A stretch of 64,000 bases of DNA from Nitrospira sp. (lineage in GTDB: Bacteria; Nitrospirota; Nitrospiria; Nitrospirales; Nitrospiraceae). Location of the stretch: the NCBI GenBank assembly GCA_029194675.1, contig JARFXP010000002.1, positions 992,001 to 1,056,000 on the forward strand. The letters run 5' to 3'. The translations under genes were made by a program, and so were the position numbers. Below the pieces are notes generated by a model. That model was given only the letters and a program-made list of their open reading frames with translations. It was not told the DNA's origin and did not search any database. Positions 25,697-35,693 of this stretch are shown here, piece by piece. How positions within the stretch are numbered: position 1 is the stretch's first letter; each line of letters starts with the position of its first letter.

Positions 25697-26418
25697 TGAA
25701 GGAGACTTCTACACGCGTCAGCACTCGACATCACGTGATTGGACACACCCTCGTGATCAATCTCGGAGGTCGGAGACGTGTCCTTTCATCCGCACCGCAA
25801 GGTGGTGGATTCAGGTCTGCTTCACACATCATCAACCATCAAGTTGAGGCGAACCCAAGCATGAATAAGCACTTTCCCAATCCAGCTCGTTACCTGCGAA
25901 AGCTGTCTTCACAGCTCAAGGTTGGATACTGCACTGTCGGACTCATGACCGCCGTACCGATGACACAGCTGGTCACGTCCCGAGTTTCGGCAGGCGAACT
26001 CTGGGTAGAATGTTTCGCCACGGTCGGAGTCACGAATGCGGTCCGTGCCGGAGAGTGGCCACAGTACCTCGCTCATCGAAAGGACACAAATTCGACGAGA
26101 GTCGGAACGATCAATCTCATCCTCATCACGAATGGTAGTCTCTCGACCTCCGCCATGGTCGGCACGGTGCAGGTTGCCACGGAGACAAAAACAGGCGTCT
26201 TGCGTGACCATGCCATACCGAGTTGTAAAGGGAGAGACCTCGCAACCGGGACCGGTACCGATGCGGTTGTCGTTGCATGCCGGTTGCGCGGCGAAGGACT
26301 ACTACATACCTACAGCGGGACCCACACGATTTTCGGCGCGCTGGTCGGAAGAGCGGTCTCCGATTGTGTCTCCCGCGGCTTAGCCAAGGCAAAGAAGTGG
26401 CAGGAGCCTCACCAATGA
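25693..26418 (+). CDS. cbiZ: Adenosylcobinamide amidohydrolase (CbiZ-like)
   Basis: CbiZ cleaves the aminopropanol arm from cobinamide-type corrinoids, returning them to cobyric acid so the cell can rebuild its own cofactor. The 241-residue protein has the family blocks RRVLSSAPQGGGFRSASHII, VGVTNAVRAGEWP, GTINLILITNGSLS, ATGTGTDAVVVACRL and YSGTHTIFGALVGRAV. The start (GTG 25693 or ATG 25696) overlaps the cobC stop. Its presence marks this as a remodelling pathway for foreign corrinoids. Confidence 0.88.
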   Translation: MMKETSTRVSTRHHVIGHTLVINLGGRRRVLSSAPQGGGFRSASHIINHQVEANPSMNKHFPNPARYLRKLSSQLKVGYCTVGLMTAVPMTQLVTSRVSAGELWVECFATVGVTNAVRAGEWPQYLAHRKDTNSTRVGTINLILITNGSLSTSAMVGTVQVATETKTGVLRDHAIPSCKGRDLATGTGTDAVVVACRLRGEGLLHTYSGTHTIFGALVGRAVSDCVSRGLAKAKKWQEPHQ

Positions 26419-27956
26419 AGGCGCGAGCGCTTGCAATCCTCGGTACCGGCTCAGATGTAGGGAAGAGTTTGATCACAGCCGGAATCTGTCGCCTGCTTCA
26501 TCGTACCGGTGTCCGTGTCGCACCATTCAAAGCCCAAAACATGTCGCTGAATTCGTTCGTCACTCCTGAGGGCCGTGAAATCGGTAGAGCTCAGGCTCTG
26601 CAAGCAGCGGCGTGCGGCATTCCACCGCATGTCGACATGAACCCGATCCTCCTCAAGCCGGAATCCGACAACTGCTCACAGGTTGTTGTCCTGGGCAAGG
26701 TGTTTGGGAAGCGTGAGGCATCGGCGTACTTCGACTGCCGACAAGAGCTCTGGTCTGTGGTCGAAGAAAGCTACGCTCGGTTGGCAAATCAGTACGACGT
26801 GCTCGTCATCGAGGGAGCCGGAAGTGCCGCGGAGGTCAATCTCCGTGAGCACGATCTGGTCAATTGGCCAGTTGCCAAATTGGCTGATGCTCAGGTCGTA
26901 CTGGTTGCCGATATCGATCGGGGTGGGGTCTTTGCGCAAGTTCTTGGAACCTTAGATTTGCTGGACTCGAACGAACGCACCAGGGTCCGAGGGATCATCA
27001 TCAATAAATTCCGTGGTGATGCCAGGCTATTCGCCGATGGGGTGAAGTTCTTGGAAGCACGAAGCGGGCTGCCGGTCTTGGGAGTTGTCCCGTTTCTTCG
27101 TGATCTGATGCTCGATCAAGAAGATAGCCTCGATCTCGATCGGAACTTACAAACACGCTTTGCATCCGACCGACTCAATGTTGCCGTCATTTTACTGCCG
27201 CATATGAGCAACTTTACCGATTTCAATATCTTGGCATCTGAAGCAGATGTCGCATTGAAGTATGTGACTTCGCCCTCGATGCTTGCCGAAGCCGACATCG
27301 TGATGATCCCCGGGAGCAAAAATACGCTGGCAGACCTTTCCTATTTGAAGGAAAAAGGATATGTCCCCGCACTGGACAACCATCTACATAGGCGGCGAGA
27401 ACTGATCGGTGTCTGTGGTGGCTATCAAATGCTCGGTCGCCGGATTTCGGATCCTCACGAGGTCGAGCAAAGCGGTACAAGCTGTGGACTGGGTTACTTG
27501 AATACCGAGACAGAGCTCAAACAAGTCAAGCGCACCACACAAGTCGAAGCAAGTGCGGAGGGCCGCTTCGCACAAGCGGAGACCGTGGCCCGTGGGTATC
27601 AGATCCATATGGGCGTCACGCGACGGGTGAACGAACTTCCATGTTTTAGAGTTCGCAGCCAATCAGTACTGGGTGAGGAAGCCCGCCTGTCGATCTCTAC
27701 GAGCGAAGAAGAGTTCGATGGAGCCATTCGAAAAGACGGCCTTGTGTGGGGCACGTACATCCATGGAGTGTTTGATGAGCCTGGCTTTCGCCGAGCCTGG
27801 CTCAATCATGCTCGTGTCAGGAAAGGGCTTCCGCCTCTCGACGAGCTCGTCTCAAGGACAGTCACGGCACGATCACAGGGTGAACTTGATCGGTGGGCTG
27901 ATCACGTCTCTCATAATCTCGATTTAACCTGCCTCATCGGATATCTCCACACATAA
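26415..27956 (+). CDS. cobQ: Cobyric acid synthase
   Basis: Amidates carboxylates b, d, e and g using glutamine and ATP. The 513-residue protein has the P-loop GTGSDVGKS (residues 10-18), FKAQNMSLNSFVTPEGREIG, the ATPase part EGAGSAAEVNLREHD, and a C-terminal glutaminase domain with Cys in GVCGGYQMLGR and the late His in GTYIHGVFD. It starts four bases inside cbiZ. It is the last gene of the corrinoid run; a nested hairpin follows 16 bp after the stop. Confidence 0.95.
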   Translation: MKARALAILGTGSDVGKSLITAGICRLLHRTGVRVAPFKAQNMSLNSFVTPEGREIGRAQALQAAACGIPPHVDMNPILLKPESDNCSQVVVLGKVFGKREASAYFDCRQELWSVVEESYARLANQYDVLVIEGAGSAAEVNLREHDLVNWPVAKLADAQVVLVADIDRGGVFAQVLGTLDLLDSNERTRVRGIIINKFRGDARLFADGVKFLEARSGLPVLGVVPFLRDLMLDQEDSLDLDRNLQTRFASDRLNVAVILLPHMSNFTDFNILASEADVALKYVTSPSMLAEADIVMIPGSKNTLADLSYLKEKGYVPALDNHLHRRRELIGVCGGYQMLGRRISDPHEVEQSGTSCGLGYLNTETELKQVKRTTQVEASAEGRFAQAETVARGYQIHMGVTRRVNELPCFRVRSQSVLGEEARLSISTSEEEFDGAIRKDGLVWGTYIHGVFDEPGFRRAWLNHARVRKGLPPLDELVSRTVTARSQGELDRWADHVSHNLDLTCLIGYLHT

Positions 27957-27972
27957 ATTCCGGCAGTAGACA

Positions 27973-28008
27973 AAGGAACCCCGCTCGACATTTGTCGTCT
28001 AGTTCCTT
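27973..28008 (+). terminator. Nested hairpin after cobQ
   Basis: AAGGAAC (27973-27979) pairs with GTTCCTT (28002-28008) around an inner perfect hairpin CGACA-TT-TGTCG. Its position right behind the last gene of the corrinoid run suggests a transcript end; there is no long T-run. Confidence 0.45.
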
Positions 28009-28341
28009 CCAAAATGGTCCACGGATTCCCGCGTCGGTATCGGCTCCAATTTCTCCAAAGGAGTGCCGATATTCACCGTTTTCTTGCCAACTATCAGCAA
28101 GTCGCTACACTGCTTGAGAACAGCACGAAATCGGCTTTGTAAGGATAGGGAGAGATGCTTGCACGCGAGAATGTCGCTGATGCCGCGTATCCGGTGTGCC
28201 CAGCAAACAAAGAAGCGCGTACGCGTCGGCTGATATGCACAACAGACAGGAGAAGGAGGAGAACCGGCTGTGCAATCGGTGGGGTGATGTCGGTGCATTG
28301 AGGACAGCGTGAACATTTGTTGAAGAGAAGGGAAGAGGTTT
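28009..28341. other. Intergenic region before the chemosensory cluster
   Basis: No gene supported on the plus strand. The minus strand is open across 28000-28160 with a protein-like reading (LSLSLQSRFRAVLKQCSDLL) but no recognisable family, and the frame runs antisense into the CheY gene, so it is probably chance or a relic. GGGAAGAGG precedes the ATG at 28342. Confidence 0.35.
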
Positions 28342-28704
28342 ATGAGCAAAATCATGGTTGTCGACGACTCGTACGCAGAACTGCAGTTGATCGAGTCGTA
28401 TCTTAAAGCCGCCCAACACACCGTTGTATCATTCACGACCGCGGATGGGCTGGAGGACAAGATCGTCTCTGAAAAACCGGACCTCATCGTCTTGGATGTG
28501 GTCATGCCTGGCCGGAATGGGTTTCAGGCATGTAGGGATTTGAAAACCGATGCCCGCTTCAAGAGCATTCCGATCGTGCTCTGCACCTCGAAGGGACAGG
28601 CAAGCGACAAGTTCTGGGGGCAGCAACAGGGGGCTAACGGTCATGTGGTGAAGCCCTTCAAATCTGAGGACCTTCTGCAAGCGGTGAAACTTGCGCTGTG
28701 TTGA
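28342..28704 (+). CDS. CheY-like single-domain response regulator
   Basis: A 120-residue receiver domain alone. The acidic pair is in VVDDSYAE, the phosphorylated Asp in DLIVLDVVMPGRNG, a Thr in VLCTSKG and the conserved Lys in VVKPFKSEDL. It is first in a Pil/Chp-like chemosensory cluster and resembles PilG/PilH, which relay CheA phosphate to type IV pilus motors. GGGAAGAGG precedes the ATG. Confidence 0.92.
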   Translation: MSKIMVVDDSYAELQLIESYLKAAQHTVVSFTTADGLEDKIVSEKPDLIVLDVVMPGRNGFQACRDLKTDARFKSIPIVLCTSKGQASDKFWGQQQGANGHVVKPFKSEDLLQAVKLALC

Positions 28705-28734
28705 GAGAACCGATATTGTCGGAACCGCGAAACA

Positions 28735-29244
28735 ATGATTTCCATCGATGAGTTGCCTCAAGTTCATTCAGATTCAGTCCTAGTACAGACACCACCCAAT
28801 AAATCATTGAGGGTTTGCCTGGTTACATTGGGAGGAAAAACCTTCGCCATAGACTTACGCCAGGTTATCGAGGTCTTCGAGCCCGAGTCGGTCACGCCTG
28901 TACCAGGAATGCCTGCTTCGCTGGTAGGTGTTACCAATCTACGTGGAACCATCATTCCGCTTGCGGATGTGAGAGCTGCCTTGGGCGTATCCGTTTCCGT
29001 CCTTCCGAAATATGCTGTTGTTGTTCGTCATGGGACTCAACAGGTCGGTATCCTGGTCGAAGATGTACCGGAAATTCGCAGCTTCCAATCTGACGATCTA
29101 GTAACCCCCTCGGTTCGTACTGCAGACAAAAGACTCCCCTTGTTTTCTGGGCCCTTCACAACAGAGAAGAAACCGAGCGCCTTATTGGAAATGTCGCAAC
29201 TGTTGGCCTTCATAGAAGAGAGGGCCAATGCCCAAAATCCATAG
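28735..29244 (+). CDS. CheW-like coupling protein (PilI-like)
   Basis: A scaffold that links the receptor to the CheA kinase. The 169-residue CheW domain has FAIDLRQVIEVFEPESVTPV, the conserved VGVTNLRGTIIPLADVRAAL and VGILVEDVPEI. It lies between the CheY-like regulator and the receptor gene. It is one of three separate CheW-type proteins in the cluster, besides the CheW domain of CheA. Confidence 0.9.
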   Translation: MISIDELPQVHSDSVLVQTPPNKSLRVCLVTLGGKTFAIDLRQVIEVFEPESVTPVPGMPASLVGVTNLRGTIIPLADVRAALGVSVSVLPKYAVVVRHGTQQVGILVEDVPEIRSFQSDDLVTPSVRTADKRLPLFSGPFTTEKKPSALLEMSQLLAFIEERANAQNP

Positions 29245-29311
29245 CGTCATATTATGGACAATTGTGCCGGCAAGGTAAGTCTTATCACGAGCAGCGAGCA
29301 GGAGGAGAGTC

Positions 29312-31201
29312 ATGACGAAGGTTAGAAAGACGTGGAAATGGCCACCTCGTGCATGGTTTAAAAACCTGAAAGCCCTGCATAAGATCCTTGTCGGGTTTTC
29401 CGTCATCATTCTCGGCATGATGGCAATTGGTCTGATCGGTTTGATGGGTCTCAGCCAACTGAAGGGCCAGCTGAGTTCCATTTATGACGAATCAACCGTG
29501 GGGGTTTCGCAGGTCGCGGTGAGTAGTACCAACCTCAGCCTCTATCACAATGCGTTGTTGAGCGTTGCGGAGCAGAGACAAAAGAGTGATTTCGACGAAG
29601 CCATCATTCCCCTCGCCGAATTGAAGAGACGCACTATGACGCCGATTGAGACCTATCAGCCGTCCGCGGCGCACGAGACGGCGGATGGCCGCCGTGACGG
29701 ACAAGAGTTGGACGTCCTCATTTTTGCGTTGAGAGAATACTTCGCATCGGCTGAAACCGCAGTGGGAGCGTTGAACGATAGCTTTGACCCATCGCTCACG
29801 GATGAACAACGGCAGTCGATGAGGGAACTGGGGATTACGGTGCTGTCGACGGAAGTGGCGTTGTGGCACGGCCGATCGATATGGCGCTTCCAATGGGTGG
29901 CACAGCTCATTCGAGACTTGGCGAGTGAATTGAATGATAGCGGGCAAAGCAGGGCCGTATACCTCACCAAGGTCATGCTCGGTGCAGCAGTTTCGGCACT
30001 CCTCCTGGCGATCGCTATAGGATATTTCCTTGCGCGCAGCATTGTAAGAGACATCATCCATGTAGCCGACGTCGCTACACAGGCTGCCGCTGGAAATTTG
30101 CGCGCGCGCGCAAGATTGGAAAGCGACGATGAGATCGGTCAGATGGCCGAGGCGTTCAACATCATGTTGGATCGAATCACGACACTGGTCTCGACGGAAG
30201 AAGAGCGGGACAGGATGCAAAAACAACTCGTGCAGTTCCTTGTGTTGGTGTCAGATGTCGGGAAAGGGGATTTGACTAAGCGCGGTGAAGTGACAGCCGA
30301 TATGTTTGGAAATCTGGCGGACGGATTCAATCTCATGATTCAGCGCTTTTCGCAGTTGATGAAGCAAGTGCGCCAGGCAGCGGAACGTGTCAATACCTCT
30401 GCGAGCAAGCTGAGGGACAATGCCGGACAGATGGCCGGGACCGCCAAACACCAAGCTGACGAATCGATCAAGGCGCTCGGCGCGGTCGAACAGCTGGCGT
30501 CATCGATGCGCCAAGTGACCGAGACAGCGGGAGCGTCGTCCGAAGCGGCCCGCCAAGCCTTACAGGCCACCGAAGCCGGCCGGCTCGCGGTGCAGGAAAC
30601 TGTTCAAGATATGCAGCGCATTCAATTGGCAGTCCAACGTATGTCGAAACAGATCAAGGCACTCGGCGACCGTTCATTGGAAATTTCACAAATCGTATCA
30701 ACCATTCGGGATATCGCCAATCAAACCAACCTGTTGGCTCTCAACGCTGCGATTGAGGCTGCCGGTGCAGGTGAGGCCGGAGCACGCTTCGCCGTGGTCG
30801 CCGATCAAGTGCGGAAGCTCGCGGAAAGCTCGACGCAGGCGACACGCGAGATCGCGGACTTGGTGAAGGTCATCCAGAGCGAAACGCAACATGCGGTCGT
30901 TGCCATGGAGCACGAGACTCAGGCGGTCGAGGCCGGATCGGCTTCGGCCTTGCGTACGGACGATGTGTTTAAGGAAATTTCGGCGATTGCTCAACGGTCC
31001 GCAGAACTTGCCCAGCACATAGCGGCATCGGCGGCTGCCCAAACGGTTTCAACCGACCAGGTCGGGCGTTCGATCAAGGACTTTAGCGGAGGTGCCGTTG
31101 CAACACAAAAGGCCACCGATTCGGCACGCACGACGGTAGAGGACATGGTGACGTTGGCTGAAGGTCTGACTACTTCGGTATCACAGTTTAAGCTGGCCTG
31201 A
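29312..31201 (+). CDS. Methyl-accepting chemotaxis protein (PilJ-like)
   Basis: An inner-membrane chemoreceptor of 629 residues. TM1 is about residues 27-51 ([20 protein letters not shown]), a predicted periplasmic helical bundle sensor spans about 52-212, and TM2 is about 213-237 ([20 protein letters not shown]). HAMP-like segments follow (about 238-340), then the cytoplasmic signalling hairpin with tip [20 protein letters not shown] and [15 protein letters not shown]. The tip reads [12 protein letters not shown] where EAARAGEHGRGF is usual. The context suggests surface motility rather than flagellar control. Confidence 0.93.
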   Translation: MTKVRKTWKWPPRAWFKNLKALHKILVGFSVIILGMMAIGLIGLMGLSQLKGQLSSIYDESTVGVSQVAVSSTNLSLYHNALLSVAEQRQKSDFDEAIIPLAELKRRTMTPIETYQPSAAHETADGRRDGQELDVLIFALREYFASAETAVGALNDSFDPSLTDEQRQSMRELGITVLSTEVALWHGRSIWRFQWVAQLIRDLASELNDSGQSRAVYLTKVMLGAAVSALLLAIAIGYFLARSIVRDIIHVADVATQAAAGNLRARARLESDDEIGQMAEAFNIMLDRITTLVSTEEERDRMQKQLVQFLVLVSDVGKGDLTKRGEVTADMFGNLADGFNLMIQRFSQLMKQVRQAAERVNTSASKLRDNAGQMAGTAKHQADESIKALGAVEQLASSMRQVTETAGASSEAARQALQATEAGRLAVQETVQDMQRIQLAVQRMSKQIKALGDRSLEISQIVSTIRDIANQTNLLALNAAIEAAGAGEAGARFAVVADQVRKLAESSTQATREIADLVKVIQSETQHAVVAMEHETQAVEAGSASALRTDDVFKEISAIAQRSAELAQHIAASAAAQTVSTDQVGRSIKDFSGGAVATQKATDSARTTVEDMVTLAEGLTTSVSQFKLA

Positions 31202-31254
31202 GAATCTCCCTCATCCGCTGAGCGAGGAGAGCCTTCTGGTGTAACGAGGGACCG

Positions 31255-34200
31255 ATGAGCTCGGAGTTCGACAGGCAGAATCTCATCAGCATTTTTGTCC
31301 TTGAAGCATCGGATGGGCTGGATGCCCTGACTAAAGCATTGCACCCTCCCGACGGTGCTGTTCCCACCGCTCAAGACCTTGCCGACCAATACATTGTCGC
31401 CCACCGGATTTGCGGAGCCGCTGCGCTGTATGGTTTCAGCGGAGTCGCTCAGCTGGCTGAATACTTGGAGATGCTACTTGAGCAAACGACGCCGATTTTG
31501 CCAGCTGAATGGGACCGAACGGTAGACTCGATGCGGAACATTACGCAAAGCCTTCAGAGAATCGTTCGAGCCATCGGACAAGGGGGCGTTGAGGATGCAG
31601 AAGCCGTAGAACACTGTTGGGCGTCGATAAAACAACGAGAAGGAAAACCAGACAATGAAGCGGCGTTCATGTCTTCCGCCCCGACAATCGATGGCGACTA
31701 TCTGTTCCCCGGACTCGATGCCGAAATCTTATCTTATTTCGTACCCGAAGCTGAGGAGTATCTCGGCACCATTGACGAGCTGATTCGTATCCTTCGTGAG
31801 AAGCGGGATGATGCAGACTCGATTTACCGGCTCTTTCGTGCGGTACATACCCTGAAAGGCTCAGCCTACACCGTAGGCTTCCAAGCCATTGGAGATGTCG
31901 CTCGTCCGATGGAAGATTGCATGGTCGCGGTTCATGAACATCGCCTTCCCCTCAGCAATGACCTTCTTGGCATGCTTGCGAAGGCTGCGGAATTGATTCG
32001 GCTCATCCTTCGTCATGAACCAGCGAATGTGCAACTACTTCGGCACGATATACCGCTTGTTCTCAATCGTTTTAGCGAGGTGGCTGACAGTACAGCCGCC
32101 CCACCTGCACCGACAACTCCTTCCGACGGCCCAGTTACGGGTAGCCCAAATCCTGTCCAGCGTGAGCCTGTTGTTAGCACAGAAGTGCCGACCGCGGCCT
32201 TATCAGATAGATACTTTATTCCGGATTTGGATCCGGAAGTGTTCTCCTACTTTATCCCTGAGGCCCAGGAGTATGTGGAGCTCTTGGAAGCCAATCTCTT
32301 ACGATTGGACAAGGAGCCTCAGAACAGGGAACTGATCCATCAGCTCTTTAGAACCGCTCACACCTTGAAAGGCTCAGCCTATACGGTTGGTTTTCAATCA
32401 ATCGGTGATCTTATCCATCACGTCGAAGACTTCATGGGGTCGGTGCGAGATGGGAGCATCAACGTGTTACCCGGGCATACGGATCTTATGCTTCGGGCTA
32501 TCGATGTTGTACGAGTACTGATGCGAAGAGACCTCAGCAAGGTGGACGACACGGGGCAACGATTCGAGGCTGCGCGAACCGAACTGAGACGATTGGATCA
32601 GGGTGCAGCAAGTGAGACGACGCCCACACATCAACCAGATGACGCCTCCAGTTCAGCGACCGCGGGACAGCCCGGAGGTGACGACCCTCGATCGCGGGAT
32701 GATGGAGTTCCGAACGAAAAATCGCGAGAGGAACGTGAAGTCATCCGTGTCAGTCACGCGCGGCTGGAGCGATTGATGAACCTCGTTGGAGAACTCGTCA
32801 TTGGACGTGGAAGATTGGAACAACGATTGCGAGTCTTGGAGCAACTGTCACAGCAAGTCTTGGTGTTCAAGAGCCGTTTAGTGGATTCCGTCCAATCCTT
32901 CGCCGACAAGCACACCTTTAGCTATCAGGACACATCCAGTACTGTAACCGCGTCTCCGAGTCAAGGACTTCCCGTATTCGGCGATTTCGGCAGTCTTGAG
33001 CTGGATAAGTACGATGATTTCAATATTTTGGCTCGGCGTATCGGGGAGGTCACCACCGATATCAGTGAGTCGATGTCGCAGCTGGATGGATCCATCCAAA
33101 GCGCCCATGACGAGATGACCCGACTGCAACACTTGACGCTGTTGATGCGAGACGAAATCGCCCGTGCCCGCATGGTTCCGATCGGGACACCGTTTACGAG
33201 GTTTCGTCGAGCGGTCAGAGAAATCGCCCGAGTTTCAAACAAGGAAGTGTCCTTGGTCACATCGGGCGAGCAGACGGAAGTTGATACCGGAGTCGTGGAA
33301 CGATTGGTGGATCCATTGGTGCATTTGGTCAGGAACGCTGTCTATCACGGAATTGAGCCGACGGCCGATCGAATCGCGAAGGGGAAACCGGCCGTTGGAA
33401 CGGTCTACCTCCACGCGGCTCATCGTGGGAATTCGGTCGTCATCGAGGTGGAAGATGATGGAGCAGGGTTGGATCTGGATAAAATACGGGCAAAAGCCGT
33501 CAGGACCGGAATCGCACAATCCCACCAGATACAAGCGATGTCGGATGCGGACCTCTTTCAGTTGATTTTCTTGCCCGGTTTTTCAACAGTCGACAAGGTA
33601 GGGGACCAAGCAGGTCGAGGCGTAGGACTGGACGTGGTCAAGCGAGTCATTGAAGGCATGAACGGGCATATCGAGGTGGAGTCTGAGCCTGGTGTCGGCA
33701 CCAAATTTACTTTGAATCTCCCTCTCACCCTCCTCATCGCCACCGCGTTGTTCGTGCGGGTCGGTACCGAGAAATATGCGATTCCATTGCTGAGCATTCA
33801 GGAAGTTACGATGCCGACGCTATCCGCAGTACGGGAGGAAGGTAATCGTAAGCTCTTACAGCTCGACGAACAAGTTATTGAATTACAATCTCTCCATCAC
33901 ATCCTTCGCCGTGAACCGGGAAGCGTCGATTGGACGATGCCGGTCGTGATCGTCCGAACGGCTGCTGGCCCTATGGGCCTTGCAGTCGATGAACTGTTGG
34001 GCCGCCAAGAAATCGTCATCAAGCCGCTCGGACCACTGAAACTGTTGGAGCATTCGTTTTTCGGAGGGGCGACCATTGATCCAGAAGGACGGATAGTTCT
34101 TGTTATCGATCCAAGCCGTTTGATGTCGAGAGGAACGAAAGAATCGACTGCTCACGCTCCCTTTTCCAAGACCACACCACTTCCGGAACCGTCCTTACTA

Positions 34201-34614
34201 CAACAGGAGATGTCGTCGCATAAGTCCCAAGAGGCCCGTCTGCTCTTGATAGATGATTCGTTAAGCATTCGAAAGTTCGTTGGAAGAATGTTGGAGTCCG
34301 CCGGATATCCGTTCGATACGGCCGTTGATGGCGAAGATGGGCTCCGAAAGGCATCGACGACAAATTATCGGATGATCCTCACCGATCTTGAAATGCCGAA
34401 GCTCAACGGATTCGAAGTTATTCAAGCTCTCAGAAGTCGTCCGGAAACCAGGCAAACGCCGATCGTTGTCATGACGACGAGGGCACGGGACAAACATCGG
34501 CAGATGGCGATGAGCCTCGGTGCCAGTTCATACGTCTCCAAGCCGGTAGATGAACGGATGTTGCTGCATGAGGTTGAACGGTGGCTTGGAAAGGCTCCGG
34601 CGCTGCGCAAGTAA
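31255..34614 (+). CDS. cheA: Hybrid CheA histidine kinase with three HPt domains and a receiver
   Basis: A ChpA-like kinase of 1119 residues. Three HPt domains carry His50 (VAHRICGAAAL, lacking the usual Lys), His198 and His369 (both HTLKGSAYTVGF). The dimerisation helix starts near 497 (VSHARLERLMNLVGELVIGR). The ATPase includes DPLVHLVRNAVYHGIEP and GVGLDVVKRVIEGM, and a CheW-like regulatory domain follows (about 825-960). The C-terminal receiver (about 993-1110) has LLIDDS, Asp in MILTDLEMP and VSKPVDE. HPt2 and HPt3 are near-duplicates. Such architecture is typical of type IV pilus chemosensory systems. Confidence 0.94.
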   Translation: MSSEFDRQNLISIFVLEASDGLDALTKALHPPDGAVPTAQDLADQYIVAHRICGAAALYGFSGVAQLAEYLEMLLEQTTPILPAEWDRTVDSMRNITQSLQRIVRAIGQGGVEDAEAVEHCWASIKQREGKPDNEAAFMSSAPTIDGDYLFPGLDAEILSYFVPEAEEYLGTIDELIRILREKRDDADSIYRLFRAVHTLKGSAYTVGFQAIGDVARPMEDCMVAVHEHRLPLSNDLLGMLAKAAELIRLILRHEPANVQLLRHDIPLVLNRFSEVADSTAAPPAPTTPSDGPVTGSPNPVQREPVVSTEVPTAALSDRYFIPDLDPEVFSYFIPEAQEYVELLEANLLRLDKEPQNRELIHQLFRTAHTLKGSAYTVGFQSIGDLIHHVEDFMGSVRDGSINVLPGHTDLMLRAIDVVRVLMRRDLSKVDDTGQRFEAARTELRRLDQGAASETTPTHQPDDASSSATAGQPGGDDPRSRDDGVPNEKSREEREVIRVSHARLERLMNLVGELVIGRGRLEQRLRVLEQLSQQVLVFKSRLVDSVQSFADKHTFSYQDTSSTVTASPSQGLPVFGDFGSLELDKYDDFNILARRIGEVTTDISESMSQLDGSIQSAHDEMTRLQHLTLLMRDEIARARMVPIGTPFTRFRRAVREIARVSNKEVSLVTSGEQTEVDTGVVERLVDPLVHLVRNAVYHGIEPTADRIAKGKPAVGTVYLHAAHRGNSVVIEVEDDGAGLDLDKIRAKAVRTGIAQSHQIQAMSDADLFQLIFLPGFSTVDKVGDQAGRGVGLDVVKRVIEGMNGHIEVESEPGVGTKFTLNLPLTLLIATALFVRVGTEKYAIPLLSIQEVTMPTLSAVREEGNRKLLQLDEQVIELQSLHHILRREPGSVDWTMPVVIVRTAAGPMGLAVDELLGRQEIVIKPLGPLKLLEHSFFGGATIDPEGRIVLVIDPSRLMSRGTKESTAHAPFSKTTPLPEPSLLQQEMSSHKSQEARLLLIDDSLSIRKFVGRMLESAGYPFDTAVDGEDGLRKASTTNYRMILTDLEMPKLNGFEVIQALRSRPETRQTPIVVMTTRARDKHRQMAMSLGASSYVSKPVDERMLLHEVERWLGKAPALRK

Positions 34615-34684
34615 CCTTGCGGAAATACTTGTATCAATTGACGAAATGCAACTTGTTACTGAAAATGGGCAAGAAGGACTTGGC

Positions 34685-35215
34685 ATGGGCGTCCAGGAAG
34701 CGATGACGGGAATTTCGTCGCCAGCTTTTTCATCACGATTTCTCATTGTGACAGTAGGCGAACGGTATCTGGCGTTGAATGCTGAATCTATTTGTGGGTT
34801 GATGACTCTCGAAGAGACCGGAAATGTTGAAAACCCGACGGTTCACGGTATGGTGTACGGTGCCATCAATCTCGCCGATCGATTGAGCGTACCGCATGAT
34901 CAGGATGGGGCGAACGCCCGTGTCGTGCTACTTTCTGAAAGAGAAGCGCGTGCGAGCATTCGAGTCACCACGGTGCAGGGACTTCTTGAATTCCCACTAT
35001 CTCAAGTCCTGCCGCTTCCTATGCAGTTCCGCGGCCCGGAACGGCACTGGTACCGCGGCATGATCCTATTCTCAAGAAGCATTGCGTTGGTGCTGGACAC
35101 CACGTGGCTTCTTGATGAGCGGATGTCGGGCTTAGAAGGCAATTGCGGGCCAGAACGGACTCGTGAGCTTGTGGCGGATCCGAAGATTTCGGTGAACCAT
35201 AGCCCGACATGCTGA
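34685..35215 (+). CDS. CheW-like protein, divergent
   Basis: A 176-residue protein with a weak CheW fold: FLIVTVGERYLALNAESICGL at the start, VHGMVYGAINLADRLSVP in place of the usual V-G-NLRG turn, and a C-terminal WYRGMILFSRSIALVLDTTW. Probably a coupling or adaptor protein for CheA. The ATG at 34685 has AAGGA upstream; ATG at 34646 is the alternative. It overlaps the next gene by seven bases. Confidence 0.72.
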   Translation: MGVQEAMTGISSPAFSSRFLIVTVGERYLALNAESICGLMTLEETGNVENPTVHGMVYGAINLADRLSVPHDQDGANARVVLLSEREARASIRVTTVQGLLEFPLSQVLPLPMQFRGPERHWYRGMILFSRSIALVLDTTWLLDERMSGLEGNCGPERTRELVADPKISVNHSPTC

Positions 35216-35655
35216 GAACCGGCCAAAAGCATCAGCGGGAAACGTCGCGTCAATCATGGCAGCTGTTGGTGTTTTCGGTGGGTGGTAGACGACTTGCCGT
35301 GAAGACATTGGATATATCAGGCATTTTTCCGTGGAATGAATCAATCCCGATCGCTGGTCGAACACCTTTTGTCACGGCGGTGGTTCGCCAGGGGCAGACC
35401 GTGCTACCGGTATTCGATCTGGCTGCGTCCCTTCACCTTACTGTGCAAGGAAGCAGTCCCTTGTGTCTGAGGGTAAAGCATCCCCTCGGAGAAATGGCGA
35501 TGTGCATTGATGAGGAGATTCCGGTTCTTCATACCTTTGATCCTGCCGCGCTTCAAACATATCAAGGTAAAGATTTGCCGGCCGAAGGTAGCTATACCAA
35601 TGGCTTGGACGAGATCCCGATTCTCTCGCTATCACGACTTGGGTCGACTGTGTGA
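35209..35655 (+). CDS. CheW-like protein, short
   Basis: A 148-residue protein with a CheW-like pattern: WQLLVFSVGGRRLAVKTLDI, then TAVVRQGQTVLPVFDLAASL in the position of the NLRG-PVxDL turn, and SYTNGLDEIPILSLSRL at the end. It is likely a third scaffold protein of this system. It starts inside the previous gene (ATGC...TGA overlap) and ends overlapping an upstream in-frame GTG of the next frame. Confidence 0.7.
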   Translation: MLRTGQKHQRETSRQSWQLLVFSVGGRRLAVKTLDISGIFPWNESIPIAGRTPFVTAVVRQGQTVLPVFDLAASLHLTVQGSSPLCLRVKHPLGEMAMCIDEEIPVLHTFDPAALQTYQGKDLPAEGSYTNGLDEIPILSLSRLGSTV

Positions 35656-35693
35656 CGATTCCCCGTGTTCCGGGACGGACGAAAGGTGCAGGC

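Noticed and set aside
27999..28505. Minus-strand 168-residue frame overlapping the CheY-like gene
   Set aside because: It is antisense to an unmistakable receiver domain and has no recognisable family; kept only as a note for the intergenic part.
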